64,000 bases of DNA from Bin5 sp022821545 (GTDB lineage: Bacteria > Chloroflexota > Anaerolineae > Caldilineales > Caldilineaceae), in assembly GCA_963664085.2 (NCBI GenBank), contig CAXXLO010000002.1, positions 2,542,001 through 2,606,000 on the forward strand, given 5' to 3'. Numbering within the stretch: position 1 is the stretch's first letter; each line of letters begins with the position of its first letter. Shown here one piece after another: positions 35,626 to 44,944 of this stretch. The position numbers and the translations under genes were made by a program. The notes under the pieces are model-generated. The model was not told where the DNA came from. It was given only the letters and a program-made list of their open reading frames with translations, and searched no databases.

Positions 35626-37815
35626 TTACTGAATGGCGCCCAGTTCCTCGATCTCCTCAACGCCCTGAAGCTGCAGTTCATCCTGGAAGTGGCAGGCGCC
35701 GAAGTGGTCTGCATCCCCGGCCAAGGGTTGCAGCGGCGGCTCCTCCCGCTCGCAGACCGGCTGGCTGTAGGGACAGCGAGTATGGAAACGGCAACCTGCG
35801 GGCGGGTTGGCGGGGTCGGGAAGGTCGCCTCTGGGCATCTCCCGCAGCGTCTCCAGCCCGGGCATGGGCAGAGGGATGGATGCCAGGAGCGCTTCCGTGT
35901 AAGGATGAACGGGCCGGACGCAGATCGTGCGGGCTTCGCCAAGTTCGACGATCTTGCCCAGATACATCACGGCGATGCGGTCGCTGACATGGCGGACGAC
36001 GGCGATGTCGTGGGCGATGAAGAGCATCGACAGATTGAGCTGCTGCTGGAGCGTCAGCAAGAGATTGAGAATCTGGGCCTGGACGGAAACATCAAGGGCC
36101 GAAACCGGCTCATCGGCAACCAGGAAGCTTGGCTCGGTGGCCAGGGCGCGGGCGATGGCAATCCGCTGACGCTGTCCGCCGCTGAAAGCATGGGGAAAGC
36201 GGCTCTGGTGCGCCGCTCTCAGCCCGACCATCTGCAGCAGTTCACCGACGCGGTCATCGACAGCCCTTCCCTTAGCCAGCTGATGAAGCATGAGCGGCTC
36301 GCCGACGATGTTGCGGATGTTCATGCGCGCGTTCAGGGAGGAGAGGGGATCCTGAAAGACCATACCCATGGAACGGCGGACGCGCTTCATCTCCTTTTGC
36401 GAGATGTGGGTGATCTCTTCAAGACCGCCGTCGGCGCCAAAGCGGATACGACCGGCCGTCGGCTCGACCAGGCGGGCAACGAGACGGCCAACCGAGGTCT
36501 TGCCGCAGCCGGACTCGCCGACAAGGCCAAGCGTCTCACCCCGGCGGATCGTCAGATCGACGCCGTCTACGGCGCGGACCGTCCCAACCTGACGCCGCAA
36601 AAGGCCCCTGAGAATGGGATAGTGGAGCGCCACGTTTTCAATCTGCAGTTGGGCGACTTCGCTCCCGGCGGGCGCGGCCCGGGCAGTGTCTGCCGCCGGT
36701 TCAGGCCCGGCCAGCGGGGTCGTTTCGACTCTTGGCGGGGAATCAACCGGCGTGGGGTCGCCAAGGAGAGACGGCTGGTCTGCAACAGCGGGTGCGCCGC
36801 GCGGCTCTCCAACATCGGCATAGAGCCAGCAGGCCGCGCTATGGTCGGAACGCAGTTCGATCACGGGCGGCGTTTCGCTGCACCTGGGCATGACATGGGG
36901 GCAGCGGTCGGCGAAGACGCAGCCCTGGGGCACCATGGCGAGCTCGGGGACGACGCCGCGCAAGGATTGCAGGCGCGTCTTGGGCTGGCTGAAAAGGCTC
37001 GGCATCGACGCCAGAAGGCCGTGCGTGTAGGGGTGGGCCGGCTCCTTGAATATCTCCTCAACCGTGCCGGTTTCCATGATCTTGCCCAGATACATGACGG
37101 AAATGCGGTCGGCGAGGTTGGCGACGACGCCCATGTTGTGGGTGATGAGCAGCACGGACATACGCATGCGGTCGCGCAGGTCCCGGATCAGTTCGAGGAT
37201 CTGGGCCTGAATTGTTACGTCGAGCGCCGTGGTCGGCTCGTCCGCGAGCAGGAGCTGGGGATGGCATACCAGGGCGAGGGCAATCAGGGCGCGTTGCCGC
37301 ATGCCGCCGGAAAGCTCGTGCGCGTAGCGATTCATCTGGGCGGCGGGATTGGGCAGGCCGACAAGGTCGAGCATTTCGACGGTGCGGTCATAGGCTTCGG
37401 CGGGGTCGACGACCTCGTGCTCGAGGATTCCCTCGGTGATCTGCTTGCCGATTGTCATCATCGGGTGGACGGAGCGCATCGGCTCCTGGAAGATCATTGA
37501 GACATCGCGCCCGCGAATCTGCCGCAGCGCCTTCGTGTTCTTTTGCAGGGAAAGCGTCTCGGTCATGCCGCGCCGAGTTCGGAGCCAGATCTCACCGTCT
37601 TCAAACAGGGCCGGCGGCGAGGGAACCAGGCCGACGATGCTGCGGATAGTGACGCTCTTGCCGCAGCCGCTTTCGCCGACCAGACCGACGATCTCGCCGC
37701 TGCGCACGTCGAGGCTGACACCGTTGACCGCGCGCGTGGCGCCGGCGATGGAGCGAAAGCTGACTTGGAGATTTCGGATATCGAGGACTTTTTCGGAATC
37801 GGGAGCGCTGTTCAT
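35626..37815 (-). CDS. Fused oligopeptide ABC transporter ATPases (DppD-DppF type)
   Basis: A 729-residue protein holding both ATPases of an OppDF/DppDF pair, as in GsiA or YejF. Each half has Walker A LVGESGCGKS/T (near 49 and 430), a signature (LSGGMRQRAL; FSGGQRQRIA), Walker B with LLADEPTTALD or LVADEPVSALD, and the C-terminal oligopeptide domain with RCPHVMPRC or RCPYSQPVC. The Cys cluster in these tails often binds Fe-S or zinc. The linker (~335-385) is Pro/Ala-rich. It energises the two permeases upstream in the operon. Confidence 0.93.
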   Translation of the reverse strand: MNSAPDSEKVLDIRNLQVSFRSIAGATRAVNGVSLDVRSGEIVGLVGESGCGKSVTIRSIVGLVPSPPALFEDGEIWLRTRRGMTETLSLQKNTKALRQIRGRDVSMIFQEPMRSVHPMMTIGKQITEGILEHEVVDPAEAYDRTVEMLDLVGLPNPAAQMNRYAHELSGGMRQRALIALALVCHPQLLLADEPTTALDVTIQAQILELIRDLRDRMRMSVLLITHNMGVVANLADRISVMYLGKIMETGTVEEIFKEPAHPYTHGLLASMPSLFSQPKTRLQSLRGVVPELAMVPQGCVFADRCPHVMPRCSETPPVIELRSDHSAACWLYADVGEPRGAPAVADQPSLLGDPTPVDSPPRVETTPLAGPEPAADTARAAPAGSEVAQLQIENVALHYPILRGLLRRQVGTVRAVDGVDLTIRRGETLGLVGESGCGKTSVGRLVARLVEPTAGRIRFGADGGLEEITHISQKEMKRVRRSMGMVFQDPLSSLNARMNIRNIVGEPLMLHQLAKGRAVDDRVGELLQMVGLRAAHQSRFPHAFSGGQRQRIAIARALATEPSFLVADEPVSALDVSVQAQILNLLLTLQQQLNLSMLFIAHDIAVVRHVSDRIAVMYLGKIVELGEARTICVRPVHPYTEALLASIPLPMPGLETLREMPRGDLPDPANPPAGCRFHTRCPYSQPVCEREEPPLQPLAGDADHFGACHFQDELQLQGVEEIEELGAIQ

Positions 37816-37835
37816 CAGGCTGAGAGCGGTTGGAA

Positions 37836-37870
37836 GCAGGGATCAGGATAGCAGGGATCAGGATAGCAGG
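37836..37870. repeat. Tandem 15-mer, 2.3 copies
   Basis: GCAGGGATCAGGATA occurs at 37836-37850 and 37851-37865, and a third copy begins at 37866. It fills the short space between the ATPase start and the permease stop. Confidence 0.85.
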
Positions 37871-37873
37871 AAA

Positions 37874-39022
37874 TCAGAAGTTAGAGTATGGGTCAAGGGC
37901 ATCGCGCAGCCCGTCACCGATGAAGTTGAAGGCGAGGACGGTCGCCATGATAAAGAAGGCCGGGGCGATCAGCCAGGGCATCTGCGAGAGAAACGAGACT
38001 TTCTGCGCGTCCTGGAGCAGCACGCCCCAACTGATCATGGGGGGCTGGATGCCAAGGCCGAGAAAGCTCAGGGCAGTTTCGCCGAGAATTATACCGGGCA
38101 CGGCGAGCGTCGCCGCCACGATAACGTAGCTCAGATTGGTGGGCAGGATGTGGCGAAGCAGAATCCACCAAGTACCGCCGCCGCCCATGCGGGACGCGAG
38201 CACGAACTCTTCAGATTTTACTGCGAGCGTCATGCCGCGCACAACGCGCGCCAGGCCGCCCCAGCCGACAATCGATAGCAGGATGGTGATGAGCAGAAAG
38301 ATGCGAATTGAGCTCCAGTGCCGGGGCAGAGACAGAGAGAGGGCCATCCACAACGGCAGGCTCGGAAAGGAAAGGAGCACCTCGATGCCGCGCTGGATCA
38401 CGGCGTCGACCGCACCGCCCAAGTAGCCGGATGCCATGCCGACGACAATGCCGAGAACGAGGCTAATAGCGACGCCGATCAGGCCGACAGTGGTTGAGAT
38501 GCGGCCGCCGAAAAGGATGCGGGAAAAGAGATCCCGGCCCTGGGTGTCGGTGCCCAGCAGAAAGACAGGGGAATCCTGCGCGCCGAAGAGGTGCAGGTCG
38601 CTGTGCCAGAATAGAAAGTCGTACTCGTCGCCGCGCACGAAGAGGCGTAAAGGAAAGCGCTGGCCCGTGTCCTGCGCGTAAATGCGCTCCATGGTTTTCG
38701 GGTCGCGTGACTGCACGGTGGCGTACACGAACGGCCGCAGGTGGAACTGGCCGTCGTCGTCGATGAACGCGGGCAGAAGCGGAGGATGCGCGACCTTCTC
38801 GAGGAAGCGAGTGTTGGGATCGTAAGGGGCGAAGAAAGGACAGGCCAGCGTTATCAGGTAGATGAATACCAGCGCGAAGGCGGCGATCACGGCAGCATGG
38901 TTTCTGAGGAAGCGCAGATAGATGAGTCGGCCGTAGGAGACCTGTTTGGTTACGTCGAAGCGCTCTTCCGCCTCGATTTCTTCCTGCGGCGGCCGGCCGT
39001 TCTCCCCAACATTCTGCTGCAC
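37874..39022 (-). CDS. Oligopeptide ABC transporter permease (DppC/OppC type)
   Basis: A 382-residue inner-membrane permease with an N-terminal cytoplasmic stretch and about six hydrophobic segments. The usual OppC N-terminal helix (FLRNHAAVIAAFALVFIYL) is followed by a ~110-residue outside insertion. The block LLGTDTQGRDLFSRILFGGR (near 170) is typical of the family, and LSFLGLGIQPP is near 340. Twelve bases separate it from the preceding permease gene. Confidence 0.93.
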   Translation of the reverse strand: MQQNVGENGRPPQEEIEAEERFDVTKQVSYGRLIYLRFLRNHAAVIAAFALVFIYLITLACPFFAPYDPNTRFLEKVAHPPLLPAFIDDDGQFHLRPFVYATVQSRDPKTMERIYAQDTGQRFPLRLFVRGDEYDFLFWHSDLHLFGAQDSPVFLLGTDTQGRDLFSRILFGGRISTTVGLIGVAISLVLGIVVGMASGYLGGAVDAVIQRGIEVLLSFPSLPLWMALSLSLPRHWSSIRIFLLITILLSIVGWGGLARVVRGMTLAVKSEEFVLASRMGGGGTWWILLRHILPTNLSYVIVAATLAVPGIILGETALSFLGLGIQPPMISWGVLLQDAQKVSFLSQMPWLIAPAFFIMATVLAFNFIGDGLRDALDPYSNF

Positions 39023-39034
39023 CGAACGCTCCTT

Positions 39035-40030
39035 TCAGCTTTCGAATCGTATGCGCGGGTCAAGCCAAGCCAGGGCGAGGTCCGCGAGGAAGTTGCCGAT
39101 AACGAGTGCCAGGGTCAGGACGACCAGAATACTGCAGGCGAGGTAAACGTCTTCGCCGAGCAAGGCATCGAGCAGCAGGGGGCCGATCAGGGGGAGGGTC
39201 AGAACGATGGCGACGATGGTCGAGCCGCTGATGATCTGCGGGAAGCGCAGGCCGATGCTGGAAATGATGGGATTGATGGCGACGCGCAGAGCGTGGCGAA
39301 AGTAGACTTTGGCGCCGGACAGCCCTTTCATACGGGCCGTGTCGATGTAAGGCTCGCCAAGGGTGTCGAGCATGCGGGCGCGCATGACGCGGATCGTGCC
39401 GGCGGTGTCGCCCAGCCCGACGATAAACAGAATGATCCAGACATGCTTGAGCATATCCACGAACTTGGCCCACGACCATTCCGCCGTCACATATTCGGGG
39501 GAGAAGAGGCCGGCAACGGTGGTCGCGCCGAGCAAGGTGACCGACAGCAGCAGAAAGACGAGCGCCGTAATGAAGCTGGGCACGGAGACCCCCAATAGCG
39601 CGAGGAAAGTGAAGGAGTGGTCCCAGGCCGAGTACTGTTTGATGGCGGAGAGCATGCCTATGGGGACGGCCACCACGAACATGAAAATAAGGGTGGCAAT
39701 GCTGATCCAGATGGTCAGGCTGAGGCGCTCCCCCATGAGTTCGCTGGCGGGGCGGTTGTGCTGCATCGAATATCCCATGTCGCCCTTCATCAGGGACCAC
39801 GCCCATTTGCCAAAGCGGATGAACCAGTTCTCGCCAAGGCCGTAGCGCGCCCGGTACATTTCAACGGTCGAGTCGATGACCTTGGGGTCGACGTTCTGCT
39901 CAGTGAGCTGCTCGCGCAGGGTGGTGAGGAAGTCGCCGGGCGGGAGTTCCACGATGATGAAGCTGACCAGCATGACCACGACCATGACGATGATCATCTG
40001 GATGAAGCGCTGCAAGATGTAGGTTTTCAT
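39035..40030 (-). CDS. Oligopeptide ABC transporter permease (DppB/OppB type)
   Basis: A 331-residue permease beginning MKTYILQRFIQMIIVMVVVM; a longer frame to 40117 lacks support. Six hydrophobic segments, with the family block ARMKGLSGAKVYFRHALR (near 240) as the ATPase-contacting loop. It pairs with the downstream DppC-type permease. Confidence 0.93.
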   Translation of the reverse strand: MKTYILQRFIQMIIVMVVVMLVSFIIVELPPGDFLTTLREQLTEQNVDPKVIDSTVEMYRARYGLGENWFIRFGKWAWSLMKGDMGYSMQHNRPASELMGERLSLTIWISIATLIFMFVVAVPIGMLSAIKQYSAWDHSFTFLALLGVSVPSFITALVFLLLSVTLLGATTVAGLFSPEYVTAEWSWAKFVDMLKHVWIILFIVGLGDTAGTIRVMRARMLDTLGEPYIDTARMKGLSGAKVYFRHALRVAINPIISSIGLRFPQIISGSTIVAIVLTLPLIGPLLLDALLGEDVYLACSILVVLTLALVIGNFLADLALAWLDPRIRFES

Positions 40031-40223
40031 GGAACGCCAAAGGCGTGCGGCCTGTGACCGGCGGAACGACGCGGCCGGGCAAGAAAGAGCCTTCCACAGA
40101 TCGCCGGACTTGTCCAACAGTTGAAGATCTGTGAAAGGCTCCGCATTCTACATGTCGCAATGTCTTTCGAATGGCGGCCAGCGAAATGCCCGCAGCGAAA
40201 TGCCCGCAAGTGAGCGGCAACCG

Positions 40224-42215
40224 CTATTCGGTCCAGAACCAGGAACGCGGCCAGAACTCCTCGTCACCCGCGCCGAGTTTCCAGGGAATCTCCTCTTCCC
40301 TGCCCCAGATGCCGCGCAGCTTCTTGTTGGCGACCAGAACGTGAGGCACGGTCTGAACCATGCCGATGAACCAGCAGGTATCGGCCATCCAGACGCGGCG
40401 TTCGTGGATCAGCTCTTCGCGTTCCTCCTCGCTGATGACGCTGAGGATTTTGTCACCCAGTTCGAGGAAGTACTTGAGGTCGTCGGGCGGTTCAACGCCC
40501 TGGACTTCGTCAGCAGGCAGGTCCCTTGTCACCCACCAGCGATAGGAGGGGGCGCCCCAGCGCAGCCCCGTGCTGTGCTTGAGGTCGAACATGACGTCGC
40601 CGCCAATGCTGGAGCGAACATAGGCGTGCGAGATCCCCTCTCTCCACTCGGCGATCATGTCGCCGGGCGAGGCAACGGTGACGACGGTACGCAGCCCGAT
40701 TGCGTTCCAGCCCTCCGCGGCGATCTCCGCGGATTCCTGTGCGCCGGGATGCCAGCCGGGGGCGGAGCCGAGAATGAAGGTCATGGTTTCGCCGTTTTCG
40801 TAGGTGCGGAAGCCTTCGTCGTCTCTCTCCGTGATGCCGAGGTCGTCCAGCATCTGCGATGCGGCTTCGGGATTGTATTCGACCCACTTGCCATCGATCT
40901 CGGGGTCGAAGACACCCGGGAGGCTGAAGCCGTGGCCGATCTTGCCGAGGCCGAAGTAGGCGGTCTCGTTGATGGTGGCGCGATCGACTGCGATAGAGAG
41001 GGCGCGGCGGAAGTCGGCCTGCTTGAGGAGGGCGTCCATGTTTTCATCATCGGCGTGTGCGCTGAAGTAGATGCCCTGCTGTGCGCCTTCAGGCTTGATG
41101 GTGTAGATGAAATCGAGGGTGTCGCCGGCCTGTTCGTTAAGGAAAGGCACGTCGGTAACAGAGCCGAGACGGCGCTCCCAGTGGGTCTCCCCCGCGACCA
41201 GCTTGAGCAAGATGACATCCTTGTCGCGTGAGCCAAGCAGAAGGTTCTCCATCACTTCGACGTAGGGCATCTGCTGCCCCCAGCGGTCGACGCAGTGGAA
41301 GTAGTGGTTACGGTCAAGGCGGGCGATCTGCCCCTCAGCGTATTCGAACGGCTTCCAGCCCCAGAGAACCGGGCGCTCGGGGTCCTGAATCGTCATCTGG
41401 AAGGGCAGCCGGTCCTGCACCTCCTTCTGGAACTGCTCCTTGGGATCGTCGTACTTGTCCATGCGGTTGTAGTCGGGATGGTACTTTTGCACGTAGTGCG
41501 GCGCCGACTGGCTCCACAGACCGGCTTCGCCGCCGGCAACGCCGCGGCTCAGTTCGAGGAAGAGCGAGTTTGGATTCGCGAACTCAAAGCGGACGGTGAA
41601 GTCGTCCACGGCCACAATTCTGTCGGTCGTGGTCTCCATGCCTGCCCAGCCCATCGGCGCATCGAGATACTCCGAGTGGATGACATTGTCGTAATACCAC
41701 TGCATATCGTGGGCCGTGAGCGGCGTGCCGTCGGACCATTTGTGGCCTTCGCGCAGGTGGAAAGTGAAGCTGGTGGCGTCGTCTGAGACCTCCCAGCTCT
41801 CGGCCATGTCGGCAACGAAAGTGCGGGTGTCGTCAGCCGTGTAGCGGGCCAATCCAAAGGTGGCGAGGCCGTTGATGCCGCCCGCATTGCCGATGCGGAC
41901 GGTGCCGCCGTACCGGCCCTGCTCCTTCTCCATGGCGACGACATCGTAGTCCGTCCACACGAGCGGATTCGCGGGCAACCGCTCATCGACGGGCGGCAGC
42001 TCACCGGCACTAACCAGTTCGGCGCTGGCTGGGCTCTCCGAGTATTGACCTGAAGTGGCGGCCGGCAGTTCTGATGCCGTTTCGGTCTCTGCCTGGGCTT
42101 GCGCCGGTTCTTCGGCGGGCGCTGCGGGCGCGCCACAGGCGACCAGCGCGCTTCCGAGGACGGTCATGCTGGACACGCGAATGAATTGGCGTCGAGTGAT
42201 CACATGCTTCTTCAT
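40224..42215 (-). CDS. Oligopeptide-type ABC substrate-binding lipoprotein
   Basis: A 663-residue family 5 solute-binding protein. It starts MKKHVITRRQFIRVSSMTVLG, a twin-arginine-like signal, and ends the signal with lipobox LVACG, so it is probably exported folded and lipid-anchored. GGGAGCG precedes the ATG at 42215. Blocks typical of the family include FTFHLREGHKWSDGTPLTA (near 145) and LSIAVDRATIN (near 410). It is first in an operon with two permeases, a fused ATPase and two dehydrogenases, which suggests an oligosaccharide or polyol ligand more than a peptide. Confidence 0.9.
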   Translation of the reverse strand: MKKHVITRRQFIRVSSMTVLGSALVACGAPAAPAEEPAQAQAETETASELPAATSGQYSESPASAELVSAGELPPVDERLPANPLVWTDYDVVAMEKEQGRYGGTVRIGNAGGINGLATFGLARYTADDTRTFVADMAESWEVSDDATSFTFHLREGHKWSDGTPLTAHDMQWYYDNVIHSEYLDAPMGWAGMETTTDRIVAVDDFTVRFEFANPNSLFLELSRGVAGGEAGLWSQSAPHYVQKYHPDYNRMDKYDDPKEQFQKEVQDRLPFQMTIQDPERPVLWGWKPFEYAEGQIARLDRNHYFHCVDRWGQQMPYVEVMENLLLGSRDKDVILLKLVAGETHWERRLGSVTDVPFLNEQAGDTLDFIYTIKPEGAQQGIYFSAHADDENMDALLKQADFRRALSIAVDRATINETAYFGLGKIGHGFSLPGVFDPEIDGKWVEYNPEAASQMLDDLGITERDDEGFRTYENGETMTFILGSAPGWHPGAQESAEIAAEGWNAIGLRTVVTVASPGDMIAEWREGISHAYVRSSIGGDVMFDLKHSTGLRWGAPSYRWWVTRDLPADEVQGVEPPDDLKYFLELGDKILSVISEEEREELIHERRVWMADTCWFIGMVQTVPHVLVANKKLRGIWGREEEIPWKLGAGDEEFWPRSWFWTE

Positions 42216-42316
42216 GGTTCGCTCCCTTTTTTGGTTTGGCATGAGTTACGCGCTGCGCTTGGCAAAAGGAATCAACGGGGAACCAGACCGGAGCCGAAAC
42301 TTCAAATTCTAAATAG

Positions 42317-42345
42317 AGTATACTCGGCGAAAGGGCGCCTGACAA
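42317..42345 (-). promoter_or_regulatory. Promoter of the oligopeptide-type ABC operon
   Basis: On the minus strand TTGTCA (42345-42340), a 17-base spacer and TATACT (42322-42317). Transcription would start near 42310, giving a leader of about 95 bases to the ATG at 42215. Confidence 0.7.
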
Positions 42346-42384
42346 ACAGGATTTTTCTCTCTCTATTCTCTTGCGGAAGGCGAC

Positions 42385-42414
42385 AAAAATAGAGCTGCCG
42401 AAACCGGCAGCTCT
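42385..42414 (-). terminator. Rho-independent terminator of metV-metF
   Basis: Minus-strand stem AGAGCTGCCG with CGGCAGCTCT (10 base pairs, 4-base loop, 42391-42414) followed by ATTTTTG. It lies 22 bases after the metF stop. Confidence 0.88.
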
Positions 42415-42436
42415 CAGCATGTGGTCTGAAGTCGGT

Positions 42437-43408
42437 TTATTTCCTGGTTTTCTGGCGCAGTATGCCCGCCCGCTCCACGATCTCCGGCACGGCGTCCTCC
42501 TGGCGGTAGGCCATGATATGAACGCCATGCACACCTTCGATCCTTTTTACTTCCTCGATGATCTCCACGCAGATGCGGATGCCCTCGGCCCGCTTGCCCT
42601 TGCGCGGGGTCTTCGCGAGCCGGTCCACCACCGCATCGGGGATATGCACGCCCGGCACGCGGCTGCGCATGAACTCCGCCGCGCGCTCGGAGCGCAGGGG
42701 GCCCACGCCCACCAGCAGGTAGACCTTCTCATGCAGTCCCATATCGCGCGCCCGGCGCATGAACGACTCGAAGACCGGGACGTCGTAGCAGTACTGGGTC
42801 TGAATGAACTGGGCGCCGGCCTCGATCTTCTTGGCCAGACGCAGGTGGCGAAGGTCTTGCGGCGGCACAAAGGGGTTCGCAGCCGCGCCGAGGAAAAAGC
42901 CGGGCGGCGTCGTCAACTTGCGGCCGCTCAGCAGGACGCCGCGGTCACGCATAATTCGGGCCGTGCGCAGAAGGTGCAGGGCGTCAAAATCGAAGACGCG
43001 ACGCGCCTCCGGCTGATCGCCCGCGCTCACGTCGTCGCCCGTCAGGCAGAGGACGTTGCGCACGCCCAGCGCGGCCGCGCCCAGCAGATCGCCCTGAATG
43101 GCGATCCGGTTGCGGTCGCGGCAACCCATTTGCAGGACCGGCTCATAACCTGCCCGCGCCATCAGCGCGCAACATGCCACACTGCTCATATGGCAGTTCG
43201 CGCCCGACCCGTCCGTCGCATTGATGGCGTCGCATACGTCCCCCAGCTCGGCGACATTGGCGTAAACATCTTTTGGGTCGGACGAATCCGGCGCGTTCAG
43301 CTCCGCGGTCACTGCGAAGTGGCCGGCCTTCAGGAGCTGCAGCAAGCGGGATTCGCCGCTCTGCAGCTCCCAGTCAGCGGCGGAAGGCGTCTGGTCTGAA
43401 TTGAGCAT
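42437..43408 (-). CDS. metF: Methylenetetrahydrofolate reductase
   Basis: Reduces methylene-THF to methyl-THF for methionine synthesis or one-carbon flow. The 323-residue TIM barrel shows AVTAELNAPDSSDP (near 32), NATDGSGANCHMS, CLTGDD (near 118), and IQTQYCYDVPVFESFM (near 205), the last being the conserved FFQTQ-like strand. ATG 43408 is chosen; upstream frame overlaps the MetV-type gene. It follows that gene by 95 bases and is followed by a clear terminator. Confidence 0.88.
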   Translation of the reverse strand: MLNSDQTPSAADWELQSGESRLLQLLKAGHFAVTAELNAPDSSDPKDVYANVAELGDVCDAINATDGSGANCHMSSVACCALMARAGYEPVLQMGCRDRNRIAIQGDLLGAAALGVRNVLCLTGDDVSAGDQPEARRVFDFDALHLLRTARIMRDRGVLLSGRKLTTPPGFFLGAAANPFVPPQDLRHLRLAKKIEAGAQFIQTQYCYDVPVFESFMRRARDMGLHEKVYLLVGVGPLRSERAAEFMRSRVPGVHIPDAVVDRLAKTPRKGKRAEGIRICVEIIEEVKRIEGVHGVHIMAYRQEDAVPEIVERAGILRQKTRK

Positions 43409-43503
43409 GGGCAGGTCCAGGAGGTGTGTTTTCCAAGTGCGGGGAATGCAATGCGAGTCCCGGCTTACGAGAGGCGCAGGGCGCTGGCCGGCGCCAGGCC
43501 GCT

Positions 43504-44016
43504 CTACTCCAGCTCGATCGCGGTCCAGCCGGAAGGCTGCTGCGCGTCGGTCCCCTCCAGCAGGTTCAGCCACGCGCTGCTGTTTTGCAGGGCGCGGTTT
43601 ACAGGCGGCTGCAAGAGTTGGATCTCGCCCGCGTAGCGCCCCATTTGCGCGTCCCGCCGCCACGCCTGCACCCACACGCACGGCATCTCCGGGATCACCT
43701 CGCAGTGCCCGTTCTGGCGCACGCCGCCGCAAGGCCCGTTGCGCAGATTTTTCGGGCAGTTCATCGGGCAGGTCATGCCTGTGCTGTGCAGAATACATTG
43801 CCCGCACATCTGGCAGTTGAAGAGATAGCCTTTCGATATCTCTTCGCTCCAAACGAATAGGCGCTCTGTGAAGGCCGCCGGCAGAATCCGCTTCAGCAGC
43901 GGGTAGAGAAGCTGCAGGGCCGACTTTGAGCCCGCATAGACGCCTTCCAAGAGCCGCGGCCTGTTCTTCAACCACTCACTGCCGGGCATTCTCCTGGATT
44001 CGGCAAACGATGACAC
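43504..44016 (-). CDS. metV: MetV-type methylenetetrahydrofolate reductase C-terminal domain protein
   Basis: A 170-residue Cys-rich protein matching the MTHFR C-terminal domain family. It has CQMCGQC, then TCPMNCPKNL and GPCGG, and a late HCEVIPEMPC; the cysteines would bind zinc or an Fe-S cluster. In acetogens MetV forms a complex with MetF. GTG 44016 is chosen because AAGGAAAGGG precedes it; ATG 43989 has its AGGAGA too close. It probably heads an operon with metF. Confidence 0.78.
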   Translation of the reverse strand: MSSFAESRRMPGSEWLKNRPRLLEGVYAGSKSALQLLYPLLKRILPAAFTERLFVWSEEISKGYLFNCQMCGQCILHSTGMTCPMNCPKNLRNGPCGGVRQNGHCEVIPEMPCVWVQAWRRDAQMGRYAGEIQLLQPPVNRALQNSSAWLNLLEGTDAQQPSGWTAIELE

Positions 44017-44114
44017 GGGGCTACCCTTTCCTTTCAGAGTCGTGCGGCGATATTCCGATAATACCACATGACGAGCCGTTCTCTTCAGCCCCGCCGCCGC
44101 CGCTGAGCTACCGG

Positions 44115-44849
44115 CTACTGTTGTTTCTTCCAGGCCTCGTACTCGGCCTGCGCGTCCTCTCGCAGCGGATAGTACTTGCGCAGGTCTCCCCCTTCGGCCA
44201 GCCTCATGCGTGAAAACTCTTCCCACTCGGCGTGCTCGCCGGCTTTGTCCAGCAGCTGGGGAGCCAGCGCAATCGGTACGACCACCACGCCGTCGTCATC
44301 GGCGATCACGATGTCTCCCGGCATCACCAGGGTATCGCCGCAGGCAACAGGCACATTGACAGCAAAGGGGAAAATGGTGGTTTGCGTGTGGAAGTTGGGC
44401 GTCACGCCCCGCAGCCACAGCCCCAGGTCCAGCTCCTGCGCCTTGGGATAGTCGCGGATACAGCCGTCGATGACGACGCCGGCGCCGCCCCTGCCCTGAA
44501 AATAGGTCAGCATCATCTCGCCAAAGACGCCGCTCGCCATGTTCGCCCTGGCGTCAACGACCACCATATCGCCCGGTTGTGTATGGTAGAGGACGTGGCG
44601 GTGAAGCTGCTTTTCGGGGTCGTTGTATTCGTCTACGCTGTACTGGTCCTCCCGTTTGGGCATGAACTGGAGCGTCAGGGCAGGCCCGGCCGCGACCTTT
44701 CCCGGCGTCCAGGGTTGCGGCCCGCGAATCTGGGGATCGCTGATGCCCAGGCGGCTCAACTCCCCGCTGGCGGTAGCGGACCCGATCTCCGCCAGCCCCT
44801 CAACCAAGGCGCGGGGCGGACGCTGAATGTCCTCTGTTGTGATCGTCAT
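44115..44849 (-). CDS. RraA-like family protein (aldolase/demethylmenaquinone-methyltransferase-like)
   Basis: A 244-residue protein. The RraA/HMG-aldolase core shows GPALTLQFMP (near 55), GDMVVVDAR (near 92), GEMMLTYFQGRGGAGVVIDG (near 108) with the family's Gly-rich turn and catalytic-type RDY, and VMPGDIVIADDDGVVVVP (near 175). Members include HMG/CHA aldolases and RNase E inhibitors; the long C-terminus favours a small-molecule aldolase or hydrolase. Start 44849 follows GGAGGGCAGAA. A TATAAT on this strand at 44908-44903 could be its -10. Confidence 0.8.
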   Translation of the reverse strand: MTITTEDIQRPPRALVEGLAEIGSATASGELSRLGISDPQIRGPQPWTPGKVAAGPALTLQFMPKREDQYSVDEYNDPEKQLHRHVLYHTQPGDMVVVDARANMASGVFGEMMLTYFQGRGGAGVVIDGCIRDYPKAQELDLGLWLRGVTPNFHTQTTIFPFAVNVPVACGDTLVMPGDIVIADDDGVVVVPIALAPQLLDKAGEHAEWEEFSRMRLAEGGDLRKYYPLREDAQAEYEAWKKQQ

Positions 44850-44944
44850 TTCTGCCCTCCGGCATTTGCGGTTGTCATTTTTTTCGCACTTGTGGCTTTT
44901 CAATTATAGCTATTTTGCGCGGAACGGCAGTTTTTAGTTTCTGG

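Noticed and set aside
35524..37500. 658-codon plus-strand open frame
   Set aside because: Antisense of the fused ABC ATPase gene, whose Walker and signature motifs are unambiguous.
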